Source: Chrysomallon squamiferum (Eukaryota; Mollusca; Gastropoda; Neomphalida; Peltospiridae). Taken from it: a DNA stretch of 64,000 nt. The stretch's first letter is position 1. The number at the start of each line of letters is the position of its first letter. Made by a program: the position numbers and the translations under genes. Shown here one piece after another: positions 12,070 to 36,003 of the stretch. The stretch is from NCBI GenBank assembly GCA_012295275.1, contig CM022676.1, positions 17,930,391-17,994,390 on the forward strand. The letters are read 5' to 3'. Under the pieces are notes generated by a model. It had not been told where the DNA came from, did no database searches, and saw only the letters and a program-made list of their open reading frames with translations.

Positions 12070-12188
12070 TTTCTAATCAATGGCTGACTTCTCACATCTG
12101 ACTGAATGTTTCAGAGAAAATTCTTCCTCTGTTTTTGTTGTCAGCTCAGAGTAGTAGACTGTCTCCTGGGCTGATCTGACACTGGATT
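12070..12188 (-). pseudogene. Exon-like segment in left arm, unrecognised
   Basis: On the minus strand there is an acceptor (GTTTTCAG) and a GTGAGT donor 119 bp apart. The frame between them reads SSVRSAQETVYYSELTTKTE and stays open for about 38 codons to a TAG just before the donor. The right arm has the same 119 bp piece at 60960-61078. It could be a last coding exon of the VPS13-like relic or something unrelated; I do not recognise it. Confidence 0.35.
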
Positions 12189-13029
12189 CTGAAAACACAA
12201 ATTATTTATATTAATGATCCTGAAGTAATTTATATATATAAAAAAAAAAAAAAGCAGATAAAGATTTTTTTTTTAAATAGTGAAAATAAAAATAATAATC
12301 AAATAAATATAAAAATTAATTATAAAAAAAGAACCAACACATGATATGTAAAATAATAATAAAACATAAATGATATGTCTATATCTATCTGTAGTTAAAA
12401 AAGGAAATAAATAAATACATAAAAGAATAAAATTATCTTTTGAATTTAGTGTCTCATATCAAGTTTTTTTTTTAATCATTTCATGTTCATGTTTTTACAG
12501 ACAGGGCCTGAAAAACCTACATGTAATGAATGTCAATTGATTCTGTTGTATTAATGAAAACAGCTGAGAAAGAACCTGTTTTCATGTGATCAGAGAAAAG
12601 TGAACTTTATAATTTGTCCAGCATTGCTTCAGTACAGTCAATCTTCAGTAATAACACTGAAAATAAAAAATAACATTTTAAATATTTATTTCAAATACAT
12701 TCCACTTAATTGAAACAACTAGTAATAAGTATAACAACAACAAACTAAATAAATAAGTAAATAAATAAATGAAAAACAACAACCATAATAATAAAAATAA
12801 TAATTTTAAAACCTAAAACCTCAACAAAATAAAAAAATATGTAGAAAATATGTATAACAAAATACATTTATGAGAAAATTCTGGTGTGTATGTTGTCATG
12901 TGCGTTACTCATCTATAATAACAGCAACAGAGTAGCTTACTTCTCAGTTGTGGATCATCAACATATTAAAACTGTTACTAAAATATCACCACTGACAACT
13001 GCAGCTGCTGAACTCTGTTTGTGGACTTG

Positions 13030-13198
13030 AATGTACTGGAAGCAACCCACCAGAACACAGCAACATCTCTGGGGATGGATTCAAGCTGGGTTCTGTCTGT
13101 GATTGGATTTTAGAGCTGACATCAAATCAAACATTGCTGAAACAGAATTGAACACAGTTTCAATAACTCCATAATCCACCAGGACCTTTCAAGAATCC
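13030..13198 (-). pseudogene. VPS13-like C-terminal exon remnant (left arm)
   Basis: After an acceptor (TACCACAG on the minus strand) the sequence reads GFLKGPGG. A frame change follows, then VIETVFNSVSAMFDL, and after another change PQRCC and GGLLPAHSSPQ. VPS13 proteins have, in this order near the C-terminus, a GFFKG-G-KG stretch, a hydrophobic VKP-GV-DFAS stretch, and a PRCC-GGLLP-YSPQ-like stretch. VPS13 proteins are bridge-like lipid transporters at membrane contact sites; this copy cannot make one. The frameshifts are direct observation; the family call rests on my recall of VPS13 C-termini. Confidence 0.6.
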
Positions 13199-13699
13199 CT
13201 GTGGTAAATAAAAATAATTGTGATTAAATTTCATTATTAACTGTTATGAACTCTACAACTAAAACTTAAAAAATGATGTTTAATAAATTAAAAAGTAATT
13301 AAAAATAAATAATAAAAAGATATTAAACGTTAATAAACAGTTTTTTCACCAGAATAAATATTGTTTTCCTACACACTGTGTTAAATCTAACATCTTAATC
13401 CTCAGAAGAATAATTATATCAACATAAAACAAAGAAAACAGTAAATATAAATAATAAATAATTATTTTATTTATTTATTTATATTTTTTAATTTGTACTG
13501 TAATGTAGTTTGATATTAGGTGTAAAATAACTGAAGATATGAAACTTTTTATAGAATATATATAAATGAAAAGTTCAAGACTAATCTGTTAGTATATTAA
13601 GAAAGAAAACTATGATTAGTAAAGAAACAGTGTACACATTTTTTTATCTAAACACTAACAACTTTAACTAGGTGGTTCTTCATCTTACACTACTGTTAC

Positions 13700-14030
13700 C
13701 AGAATATTCTTTGTATGGCCAATATGCTGAATCTTCCTTCACAGAACTTGGGCACTGCTGAAAAACATCTCCTTGAACTCTTTCACTGCTGCACTGGAGA
13801 CAGCTTCCTCAAAGTCAGTCTAGATAATCTGTGGCTTCAGGCTTCAAGAGTTGAAAAACTGAGACATACATAGCTTGAGTCTTGTTTGGAAGGAACATGT
13901 AAACAAGAGGGTATGTGATGTCCTGGAATTCTGCATGAAGATTGTAGAACCAGTGTTTCATATCACACTCTTAAAACCTGCTGCAATGAGACCTGATGAA
14001 TTGTCTCCCTTTTTTTCTTAGTTCACCTGA
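13700..14030 (-). mobile_element. MULE-type transposase remnant (left arm)
   Basis: The reverse complement carries the same decayed transposase pieces as 58850-59150: a YPLVYMFLPNKTQ-like core, then TDFEEAVSSAAVKEF, then a WRKIQHI-like tail in shifted frames. MULE transposases have a DDE core in which the second acidic residue lies in a DFE-A motif. Several frameshifts and stops are present. It lies between two VPS13-like exon remnants, so it probably inserted into an intron or was joined later. Confidence 0.55.
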
Positions 14031-14559
14031 GAGTACTGGTCACCATGGAGCCTGTACCTGTCAGATATAGAACTGCTGCCTGTACAAGATATTCATAATT
14101 TACAATTTATTAATTTCATAAAAAAAGAGAAAATAAAAGGAAAGAAAAAAACAATAAATGAATAAAGAAGAAAAAAGAGCAATAATAGTAAAAACAAGAA
14201 GAAATATTATGCTAATATTAATGTATGATAGTTTCTTTGATTTTGCTTCTGGAGAGAAATACTGCATCAATTACTACAACAAGTTAACAGAATACTTAAA
14301 TAAATGTTTCTTTGTTTAACAGTATAAAACAGTTCATTCACTGAAGTCAAGTTTACATTTGCACTGTTATAAAAACAAGAAAAGTATTCAGTAATTTTGT
14401 AATATAGTTTTCTAGTCATGATTTAAAACCATAAGCTTTTATATCATTTTATTTACATTGTTGTAAAATTACAGTAAACTGAATTTGAATAAAAAGAGTT
14501 AAAACTTTGATTTCTGATTAAATGAAATATCATTTCCTGAAAAAGAGGTAATACAGGGA

Positions 14560-14736
14560 ACTGTCACAACTAACTTTTCAGCAGAATTAGAAACACCATC
14601 ACAACATTTCCAGGAAATCCACTCACATTTCCATTAATGAGGCCAGAGATCTTTCTGTGACATCTTTGAAAAGACCAAGAGGGTTTCCAGGGATGTCCAT
14701 ATAATCAAGAATTTCATTTGCCTAACTTCTGAGTTC
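14560..14736 (-). pseudogene. VPS13-like exon remnant with the NPLGLFKDVTE motif (left arm)
   Basis: The minus strand after an acceptor (CTACAG, then TAG, next to GAACTC) encodes NEILDYMDIPGNPLGLF, then KDVTE, then in the next frame ISGLINGNVSGF, and after another shift GVSNSAEKL. VPS13 C-terminal regions read ...LGNPLGLF-DV-EG-SGLI...NVTHGVSNSAAK..., so the order and spacing fit. The same frame changes occur in the right-arm copy, so the break predates the duplication. Confidence 0.65.
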
Positions 14737-15745
14737 CTACAGATGAAAAAGAGAATTAAAATATTAAGTATAATAGCAAATTTAGTAATAATATGGAAAT
14801 ATTTTTATAGGCAAATGGATTTGTTTCTCTAACATGAAATTATTTATATTCTTGGATTAAAGTGGAAAGGTTTCTAGGTTGCGTTGAGTTGTTTTCCCTT
14901 TGTAAGTTTATGATGCTAACTTAAGTTAGAAAATCTTTATATATCTGGAATTTACTCTTCAATTGTAATGTCAACGAAGGGTATTAATTATCATTGAATA
15001 TTAAATAAAGAAAATACCAAAATAATGTAGCTTTAATTATAAAACAAGAGCTCACATAGATACAAGTTAACTATTTAACTTTCATTTTTCTTATAAATGT
15101 AATAAAAAGTAAGTGTAAATTAAAATATTCAATATTCAATAACAGAGTGACACAGAAAGATTAAATATAAAAAACTACTGTAAGACTGACATCTCCAAAC
15201 AGGACAAAGTGGCACAGGTTTATGACAACAACACTAATGACACTGAAAAAACCATCAGTTCATTTTACTGATATATTTGAGAAAAACAGAGTCATTCTTG
15301 TGCATGTACTACTTCTTTGCTGACATCTACATGTTGGAAGATCAACTAGGAGTGGCTGTTATTTCTCAACGCACAGACTTCACCTCTGGTAACACCAGTG
15401 ACACAAAACTGTGTGACAAGGTTTTGAAAATGAATAAAAATCTACTGAAGATTATTATATATTTTTCAATTCAAAATGACAAACAACTGCTTATAACTAA
15501 TGTAATAAAGTGCATCATTGTAATTTTTTACACTGACTAATACATACATGACCTGGGACTGTAACTTCAATGACATTTTAGGTATTCTTGCCCCTATAAA
15601 ATATCTGACCAATAAATCACTTAAGAAATTCTTCAGTCATAATTACATAAGTGTGGAAAAGTAATATTTAAAAAATAATTAACTTCAGTTTTGCAGTTTC
15701 TTCTCAAGTTCAATTGTTTTGTGACAGGGCTATTGTCTCTCATAC

Positions 15746-16452
15746 TAAAAAACAAAGAAAAAAACAATTAAAATATGGAAAAATAACCATTTTATATAAT
15801 ATTTTATTTGTATCCATATACATTTATAAACAATTTATAATGTTATAAAGAAGCTCTGTACATGAATGAATGTGACTGACTGAGTTGTTTTATATTTACT
15901 TACATGTCATTTTAAGATGTGTTTATAACACAACATTTCTATCAAATTTGCTTTGTATTCATTTTAAACTAGGAAGTAAGTAACGATATACTGCCTTAAC
16001 ATAATCCATGCAATATTAAATCAGAATATGTTTATCTTAATAAAGGTTTTGGTTTCTTGGGTGATAAACTTTGACATTAAAAGGAAGTTGATGGAACAGA
16101 ATTTAGATTAAATATTCCACCATTTGCAAGATGAGGGATCAGAGTAGTGAGAGAGAGACATTGTGTACATGTTTCAAAGAGTTATCAGACTCATAAAAGT
16201 ATATAAATATTAAGTGGTAAATTTTATTTGTGTGATGTCTTCTGTTGATCTAACATGGTATGTGTGTTCATTTTTTAACACATTTTATGTCACAGTGTAT
16301 TAAAAATAGAATTTTACAACTTGAAAGCTACATGTGTTCAAAGTCCACTGCCTGATGGAACATTTCCCAACCTATTATGTCCACTGTGTTTTTCACAGAT
16401 ATTGCCAGACAGAGAATATGAGATGTATACAGACTTATCATGATGATGAAGA
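15746..16452. other. AT-rich spacer between left arm and gap
   Basis: No similarity to the right-arm flank and no gene. This is the last sequence before the assembly gap. Confidence 0.5.
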
Positions 16453-16652
16453 NNNNNNNNNNNNNNNNNNNNNNNNNNNNNNNNNNNNNNNNNNNNNNNN
16501 NNNNNNNNNNNNNNNNNNNNNNNNNNNNNNNNNNNNNNNNNNNNNNNNNNNNNNNNNNNNNNNNNNNNNNNNNNNNNNNNNNNNNNNNNNNNNNNNNNNN
16601 NNNNNNNNNNNNNNNNNNNNNNNNNNNNNNNNNNNNNNNNNNNNNNNNNNNN
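16453..16652. other. Assembly gap of exactly 200 N
   Basis: The round length suggests a fixed-size scaffolding gap of unknown true size. The order and orientation of 1-16452 relative to the rest therefore depend on scaffolding evidence not visible here. Confidence 0.95.
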
Positions 16653-17083
16653 AATTAAATAAAAAAGCTACGAGTTTAATCTTTAATAAGCGTCGTAAGA
16701 AATGTGTTAAGAAATAGTTTATAAGATGACAGCGATTCATGTCGAACATTAAACTTTATTACACACAGTGTCGTGAGAGAGTGACATTTCATTTTATATC
16801 AAAAACAGAGTACAGTGATCATTATCTTCACGTGAATGAAAGTGATTGAAGGAAATGCAGTGTTATTTAAAGAACTGGTTCATGTTCAGAATAGAATCTG
16901 TCGCTTGAATTCAGAGAGAGATAAAACCTGTGTGTTTACACTGCTATGTTTGTTAGTTTTCTCTGACTGAATTACATAAGTCTAAAAATATCGTATTCAT
17001 AACAGTTGTGGCGTTTATACATGAACAGTTGTGTTTAACAGAGACGATTATTTCAATGTGTCTGTTGGACTGAGGCAATTTAA

Positions 17084-17161
<78 letters not shown>

Positions 17162-17880
17162 TATTATTATTATCATCATCATCATCATCATCATCATCAT
17201 AATGACGTTTAAGAGTTGTAAAATTAATATGAACTCAAATAGGTCACCGCTAGGTGTCATGGGAAGAAGTTAAAGTAATCTGATCTCGATTCTATAGCAC
17301 TTCTTCTTTTACAAAATAAAGGTAATAAATGATAATTTCACACGTCATAAAACATGGTGTAGTAAAAGTTCTGTTCACATTTAAGCTGATCTTTGATCTC
17401 TGGCTGAAAAGTAGAGAAAATTAGTGAAAATGTTCACACAGACACACAGACTCTATTTCAAATTTGTCTCATATTCGACACAATACAAAATATTGGTGGA
17501 TTATAGAATATTCCAGGTAATAAATGTGGTTAGTTACTGATGATTCTTTAATTTAATAAACTATTTAAAAAAAAGAGAAAAAAATAACAAACAAACAAAC
17601 ACATAAATAAATAAATTAATAAATAAATAAATAAAACATATATCTATTCACATTTATCAGCAATGTCAGTTTAAAATTGAGGAGTTCAAAGAAATTTTAA
17701 AAATTTGAAGTAATCACAAGAACAAGAAAGATCAGACAAGTTCTCGGCTCACTTGAACAAATGTAACAAAAAAACTAAATGTTTGACTGAGAGGATCTGG
17801 CACATTAAACAGCTACCATTATGTTCAACACTAAACGTTTAAGAACACATTAATAAAATATATCGATAAGGAATAATAAA
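16653..17880 (+). repeat. Left arm of a second inverted repeat
   Basis: The reverse complement of 19370-20420 follows this segment. Shared landmarks in order are AGCGATTCATGTCGAA, TTTTATATCAAAAACAG, AGGTGTCATGGGAAG, GCACTTCTTCTTTTA, AAACATGGTGT, and CTCACTTGAACAAA. The arm starts directly at the 200-N gap, so its outer end may be missing. No coding sequence was recognised. Confidence 0.8.
17085..17200 (+). repeat. Compound (AAT)n(ATT)n(ATC)n microsatellite
   Basis: The AAT run flips to ATT and then to ATC. A corresponding ATT run is at 19912-19960 in the opposite arm, in mirrored orientation. Confidence 0.95.
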
Positions 17881-18084
17881 TTCAAAAGAAAGCCCGTTAT
17901 AAAAGTTCTTTCTACCTCGAGTGTGTTTGCAATTCCGCGCTGTTCTAGCTTTACTTACAAGTGGAGGGCAATGTTCTCTTTGCTATATCAAGACACTGCT
18001 ATTTATTTATTTATAAAGAGACAGAGACAGCCAGAGAAAAGGAGAGAGTACGAACGACAGAATGATAGAGAGACAGAGACAGAA

Positions 18085-18089
<5 letters not shown>

Positions 18090-18156
<67 letters not shown>
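18090..18156 (+). repeat. (GA)n microsatellite
   Basis: A purine run in the spacer of the second inverted repeat. A (CT)n run at 19223-19334 mirrors it on the other side. Confidence 0.95.
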
Positions 18157-18159
<3 letters not shown>

Positions 18160-19220
18160 CTAATAAAGAACACTCCCTAGAACTGTATTTGCAAAGTTGT
18201 GGTGAGAATAGATCATTCGTGTTAATATGATAAAAGTATAAGTTTATTTGAATGACGCTTTAACAAAAAATAAATAAAAATAGTTCGATGTTCAGAACAT
18301 GATAGAACACGATCAATGCATGAATATCAATCTTTTATAATGACTTTTGTTAAACCTAACTCTATCTTTTCATATTTTTCTAAGGAAGGCTGTTCATTGT
18401 AAGTCGACATTACAGGTCTGCGTGTCAGTATATTTACAGATTGAAAATGTCTATAGAAAAAGAAACAGGCCGACAGAGAGATTATACATAGACAACAAGG
18501 CAAACACATATAGAGATACACACTGACAGACAGACAGACAGAGAGAGAGAACAAAACGAAACAAATAAACAAACATATTGAATATTTTATTTACGCTGTT
18601 TTAGATGAACATACTCAGGCTTAGATGCGCTGGTCAGTTCTGATTTATCGAACTCTGGATCAGGTTTTGTGGGAAGTATTTAGTTCGGGATGTCCCCATT
18701 TTTCCGGATGATATTTTTCCTATACAGAAATCACTGAAACGTTGAAACAGTGAGGAACAATGGCAGTTCCTTTTTACTGATGCTCGTGCTTATTATGCAG
18801 AAATATTTCTCTCTTATCTCTTCGAAAATAAATGAACAAATAAGTAACTATGCACTCGTTGTTGTGTCTTTGACCGGTTTATTTATTTATTTATTTAATT
18901 TAATTTAATTTTATTTAATTTTTTTCTTGCTATATCAGTTTTATTTTACCTGCACAGAAACAAAGAGGCAAATCTAATTCGTTTCTCGCTATTACTTCAT
19001 CATCAACATGAACATCGTTATCGTCATCGTTATCATTATTAAATTTTCAGCTTACCTTCAACATTTACTGACCTCTTTTCACATATGTCTATTTCAAAAT
19101 AATCACTCTACAAATCCTTCCATCCACAATACCAGTAACCTTCGTCCTCATATATAATTATATTTACTGTCAGACTGTAATTCTTCAAGAAACATTCATT
19201 TTGGTTTCTTTGAGAAACAC

Positions 19221-19336
<116 letters not shown>

Positions 19337-19369
19337 AGTTATATTAGTAAAGCTAGAAATAGACTTCAT

Positions 19370-19910
19370 AACATGCTTCCTTTTGAACTGATATATATAT
19401 TAATAACGTGTTGTCAGACGTTTAGAATGTAGGGTAAGAGTCGCTGTTTAATGTATCAGATCCTCAGTAAAACACTGTTTTTTGTTCTGTTTGTTCAAGT
19501 GAGCGGAGAGCTTGTCTGAACATATTTAGTATTGTATTGAATATCAGAGACAGCTTTGAATTGCAGTCTGTTTCTCTATGTGAAACTATTTACACGTATT
19601 CTCTGCTTTTCAACATGAGATCTAAGATCAGCTAAATGTCAACATAACTTTTGTAACACCATGTTTTGTGACAGTGAAAGTATCATTTATTACTTTTATT
19701 TTCTAAAAGAAGAAGTGCTTCAGATTCGAGATCAGAACGACATTTGACTTCTTCACACGATTAACTGTTCCTTCCCATGACACCTGGTGGAATCCTACCT
19801 GAGATAAATTTATGTTAATATATGCTAATTTATTCCTGCCTTAGCAAAATGGTAACACCATGACATACAGAAGCCTTCTGAGACCTTATATTAATTTTAC
19901 AATTTTGAAA

Positions 19911-19960
<50 letters not shown>

Positions 19961-20420
19961 GTGTTGTTGTTATTATTTTAAATTATCTTGTGTGCTATTA
20001 TATAAGCAGTCGGACACCCACTGAAATACTCGTCTCTGTTAAACACAACTGTTCTTGTACAACTTAAAAGTACGACTGTCTCCACTGACCTGTGGTTCAG
20101 TCAGGTAGAATGAACAGAAAAACTGAGCAGTGTAAAAAAACAAGTTTTAACTCTCTCTCTGAATACGCGCCACAGCTTCTATTCTTAACATGAATCATTT
20201 ATTTACATAACACTGCGTTTTCTTCACTCACTACACATAAAATGAAGGCAGTCGTCGTTGTATTCTGTTTTTGATATAAAATAAAAGGTCTCTCTCCCAC
20301 GACACGTTGTGTCTGCGTGTGCAATAAATTCTAATATTCGACATGAATCGCTTTGATATTGTAAAACATTTCTTAACACTTGTATTATGACAAATATCAA
20401 TATTGAAACCCACAGCTATT
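19370..20420 (-). repeat. Right arm of the second inverted repeat
   Basis: The partner of 16653-17880 in opposite orientation, with substitutions and small indels. The two arms are about 1.5 kb apart. An open frame of 60 codons (20413-20231, minus) lies here but has no counterpart preserved in the other arm, so it is not called a gene. Confidence 0.8.
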
Positions 20421-20804
20421 TTATAGACAGGAGAAAACTATTCTCACTACAGTTTAGAAGTAAACACTATTTTAGAGATACCTTCTCAAAGACAGTAAAA
20501 AAAATGATTTTCAATTCATAAGTTTTGTAGCCATGTTGAACTGGAAATCAAACTTGTCTACACCATTCACTAATAAATAATAATTCATGTACTTTTATCA
20601 CAGAGACAATTATTTATTTATTTACACACTTTTTACTTATTTACTTGTTTATTTATTTGTTTTCATTTTGTCATGAATTAATGAATTAATTTATTATTAT
20701 AATTATAATTATTATTATTATTTTTTCACTCCAGTATATTTTTGAAACTAATTATCTTATTAAGTACTGATATGTAGGGAGGGTCCATTATTTGCTACAA
20801 CGAC

Positions 20805-26673
<5,869 letters not shown>

Positions 26674-26741
26674 TTAGGGAACACAACCAGCCAACACGTA
26701 ATGCAGCATATAATCCACCAAATAATGATCAGATAAAGAGG

Positions 26742-26922
<181 letters not shown>

Positions 26923-27029
26923 TTCAGACACAGATTTAGTATATATATTTTTGTTTTCGCTTTTAATATTATTGTATTATTTAAAACATTGAATACCAGG
27001 TTTTACATACATACATATATAATATTCAC

Positions 27030-31154
<4,125 letters not shown>

Positions 31155-31214
31155 ATCAGGGGTCCCGCGGACCACTTTTTTTGTTTTCTATTCTTTTTTT
31201 TCTTTTTTTTTTGT

Positions 31215-31586
31215 TGCGAATGTGTGTGTGTATATGTGTGTATGTGTGTGTGTATGTTTATGTGTATGTGTGTATGTATAATTGTGTGTATGTGTGTATA
31301 TGTGTATATGTGTGTGTAAGTGTGTGTGTGTGCGCGTGTGTATGTGTGTATGTGTGTATATAGATATGTTTAATAAAGAGTGAATACTGCTCTGACTGTG
31401 GAAAACAGACGTGACGGGTAGATACCTGTCTGTGTATGTTTATATATATATATATGTAGAATATCGGCTCAGACAGGTATACATACATACATATACATAT
31501 ACATACATACATACATACATACATACATACATACATACATACATACATACATACATACATACATACATACATAGATAGATAGATAC

Positions 31587-31616
<30 letters not shown>
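31215..31616 (+). repeat. (TG)n-rich, (CATA)n and (GATA)n simple repeats
   Basis: TG/TATG-rich sequence (31215-31370), a CATA run (about 31480-31571), then GATA steps up to the left end of the Tc1-like element. Cysteine/valine- and tyrosine-rich frames here are artefacts. Confidence 0.9.
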
Positions 31617-31617
<1 letters not shown>

Positions 31618-33058
31618 CTCTCCCAAAAAAGAAACGCAAAATTACTGATTTCTTAGATACCTATTGTAAATTGACACATATCGATGTACAAACTATGAAT
31701 ATAAATGACATTTGGTTATTCAAACGTATAGCTTTTGTTAAAGTCGCCAAAAAGCAGGTAACACAAAATAAAGGCTATGATCGTGTTTATGAGCCAAAAC
31801 GTCCCCGAATGCAAACCACGTTACCAGTGCAGGTGCACGTGTGGCACATGAAAGTTGAATACGAGGGTTATAAACATGCAAGGTTTTCGAAAACTTCTAT
31901 TCATTATTTTTGTTCTCACCCAACATCAAACAAATGCCACGACTGAGTGAACCGCAACGAAACAACACCATCGGCCGTTTACAAGCTGGCGAATCCTTCT
32001 CGGCCGTAGCCCGGGTGTTCCATGTATCCCCAGGCACCATCTTGAGATTGTAGTATAGGTTCCACCGACACCAAACAAAACGTGACCGTCCCAGATCAGG
32101 TAGACCACGTGCAACCACCAGGGCCCACGACCGCTACATACGGGTACTTCATCTACGGAAAAGAAATACCATGGCAACCTCTAATGCTTCAGCAATACCA
32201 GGTATGTGTAGAATGTCGGCTCAGACAGTGCGCAATTGTTTACGCGAGGCAGGTATTCGAGCCAGACGGCCTGTAAGAAGAGTGGTTTTGACTCAAGAAC
32301 GTCGTCGACTACGAAGTCAATGGTGTCAATCTGTCTGGTTTAGTGACGAGGCTCAATTTCTGCTTCGTTCAGCTGATGGAAGATGTCGAGTTTACAGACG
32401 TCGTGGTGAACGTTTTGTTGTAAACTGCATACAGGAAGCGGACAGATTTGGCGGTGGTAGTGTGATGGTGTTGGCAGCAATCTCATACACTGGCATGACC
32501 AACCTGCAAGGCAACTTAACGGCTCACAGATACCGAGATGAAATTTTCCAGCCATATATCGCTCCAGTTATGAATAATGGTAACGCTGTATTCCAGCACG
32601 ACAATGCGAGACCACATACAGCCAGACTCACAACAGCTTACCTGCACAACTATAACATTCAGGTCCTGCCCTGGCCCTCTAAATCTCCGGATTTGAACCC
32701 TATATAGCATTTATGGGATGAGTGTGATAGACGACTGAGGCAGCATCAACCACAGAATCGTGGTGAGTTGACATTATTACTACAGACAGAGTGGGCCACC
32801 ATTCCACAAGGTGTAACTCGTAATGTCATTACTGCCTTGGGAAGAAGATATCAGGCAGTTCTGGACTCCCACGGTGGGCACACAAGGTATTGAAATTACA
32901 CTGTTATATCCTAGAACTTTAACCTTTTCAAAGTAATACCATCAATATTAATGAATTGCAAAAGTGTGTGTAAAATGTGAATATTCATCTCTTTTTGTTG
33001 ATCCATTACATAGATATTCCCAATGTCAATAAAATCTACTTTTTTGCGTTTTTTTTTT

Positions 33059-33060
<2 letters not shown>
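31617..33060 (+). mobile_element. Tc1/mariner-type transposon, defective
   Basis: The left end reads CTCTCCCAAAAAAGAAACGC after a TA within the GATA run. The right end carries TTTTTTGCGTTTTTTTTTTT followed by TA repeats, which in reverse complement resembles the left end (A-run, ACGCAAAA). This fits short terminal inverted repeats and the TA target preference of the family. The last bases of the right end seem eroded or merged with the adjacent TA array. The single internal gene is a transposase with two stop codons and an internal deletion, so the element cannot move by itself. Confidence 0.8.
31934..32893 (+). pseudogene. Tc1-like transposase with two in-frame stops
   Basis: One frame runs from ATG at 31934 to TGA at 32891-32893 without frameshift: 319 codons, slightly short for the family (usually about 340). 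The N-terminal half has two helix-turn-helix DNA-binding units (VARVFHVSPGTI and MSAQTVRNCLREAGI). The catalytic part has the first aspartate in WFSDEAQF and the second in FQHDNARPHTA. WPSKSPDLNPI follows, where the glutamate of the DD34E triad is expected 34 residues after the second aspartate. That codon is TAG (32705-32707). A second TAG is at 32051-32053, where relatives usually have tryptophan (RLWYRF). Between RSQWCQ and SVWFSDE roughly 15-20 codons are missing in frame. The less AT-rich composition than the flanks marks it as inserted. Confidence 0.9.

Positions 33061-33127
<67 letters not shown>
33061..33127 (+). repeat. (TA)n with central (CA)n
   Basis: TA runs on both sides of a short CACACACACA, abutting the Tc1-like right end. 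Confidence 0.95.
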
Positions 33128-34949
<1,822 letters not shown>

Positions 34950-36003
34950 TTACACTAAAAATAACAAAGCAGGTATTTGTCCGCCTGTCACACGTGTACG
35001 AAGTTGTCTGTCACTGTGTTTAGATTTGTGTGACTCAGAAAATCTACAAACAAAAGAGTCTACAACAATTTCTGATTCACCTTGAAATCCACACAATGTG
35101 TCTACTCCATTAATATTAACAAACAAGCTGTACTCAGTGTCTTTAGTAATCTTCACTGGACGTCTGAACACGACGTCATACACGTCAGACACGACGTTTT
35201 CATATCTCTGTGTCAGTGTAGACCCGTCCAGTATTTCGTCTGTTCTTGTGTCAGTGACGAAGGCGCTGACGTCGTAGTTTTGTGGTTCAAAGTAACCGTA
35301 CAACTGAAATCCGCGAAGTAAAGCGTTTTTGTTGACAGAGAAAGTAATGGCGTCATCTTCTTTACCAGAACATGACAAGTAACAAACCAGTTCTACCAAA
35401 CCTGTTTATTTTAATCTGTGTTTTGTCATCATTGCAGTTCTCTTGTTTGAGTTGAAAGGTGAAACATCTTCATCACTGCTCACCCAGTGTTTCAAAATCT
35501 TGTTTTCTTCTGTCTCAGTGAGTATGTGAGTGGGTGTCACGTGTTCTACAAAATACGTCTGATCGAGTAATGGATAACGCACGTGCTTCACGACCTCTCC
35601 CAGTGCTTCGCGCATGTTTTTTTCACTCGTCTCTCTCCCTTGCTTCCTGCACGCGCTGTCAGCCCACTTCACAGCGGCTTCAAAAACATTTTTTCTCGTC
35701 TGCTGTCAGTTCGTCTGATCGTACGATCTCAACCAGACATTCGTGACAAAGATCGGTGACTTCATCCGACTTCAAAACTTCGTCGCCATTTTCCAAAATG
35801 AAGTCCAGAGTTTTTTCCTTAGATCATGTTCATCAAACAGGTGAGCTTGTTCCAGCACGACGCACGCATTCTGTGACGACAACGACGACTCCAAATAATT
35901 TGTGCACTCATCTTCAAGTGTTGTGATGATGTACTTCCTCGACAGATACAGCAGACCGGTGACGTTGTCGCCTGTTAGGACGACGTCATCCGTGTAAAGA
36001 TAT
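34950..36003 (-). pseudogene. BTB-BACK-PHR protein, exon 2 (BACK and PHR domains), frame broken
   Basis: The second exon of a BTBD1/2/3/6-like protein, a family that acts as Cullin-3 substrate adaptors. The acceptor AG is at 36005-36004; the exon opens with YLYTDDVVLTGDNVTG and LYLSRKYII, which finish the BTB domain. A BACK domain follows (VFEAAVKWADSACRKQGRE), then a PHR domain ending in TGGQIPALLFLV, which matches the usual GGQIPE-LF ending of the family. The frame is not continuous. An A6 run near 35812 lacks one base, an A6 run near 35687 has one extra base, and a further break near 35408 puts a TAA ahead of the PHR part. Phase with exon 1 is compatible. It could be a pseudogene, or an intact gene with assembly errors in homopolymers. 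Confidence 0.75.

Larger units (their letters stand above)
9304..15745 (+). repeat. Left arm of a long inverted repeat
   Basis: Read in reverse complement, this segment follows 57215-64000 nearly throughout. Position 9304 pairs with 64000, the window edge. The inner ends are near 15745 and 57215, beyond which the sequences differ. Matching landmarks include the TA array near 9570-9715, the GACAGACAGACA stretch near 10120, the 119 bp exon-like piece at 12070-12188, the MULE and VPS13 remnants, and an open frame at 15277-15540. By eye the arms differ by scattered substitutions, small indels and tandem-repeat expansions. The true outer end is outside the window. Confidence 0.9.

Noticed and set aside
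15277-15540. 87-codon frame MRKTESFLCMYYFFADIYML..., with a counterpart at 57452-57676
   Set aside because: Kept only in part in the other arm, no known domain, no splice context. It may be an exon on the strand opposite to the VPS13 relic, but evidence is too weak.
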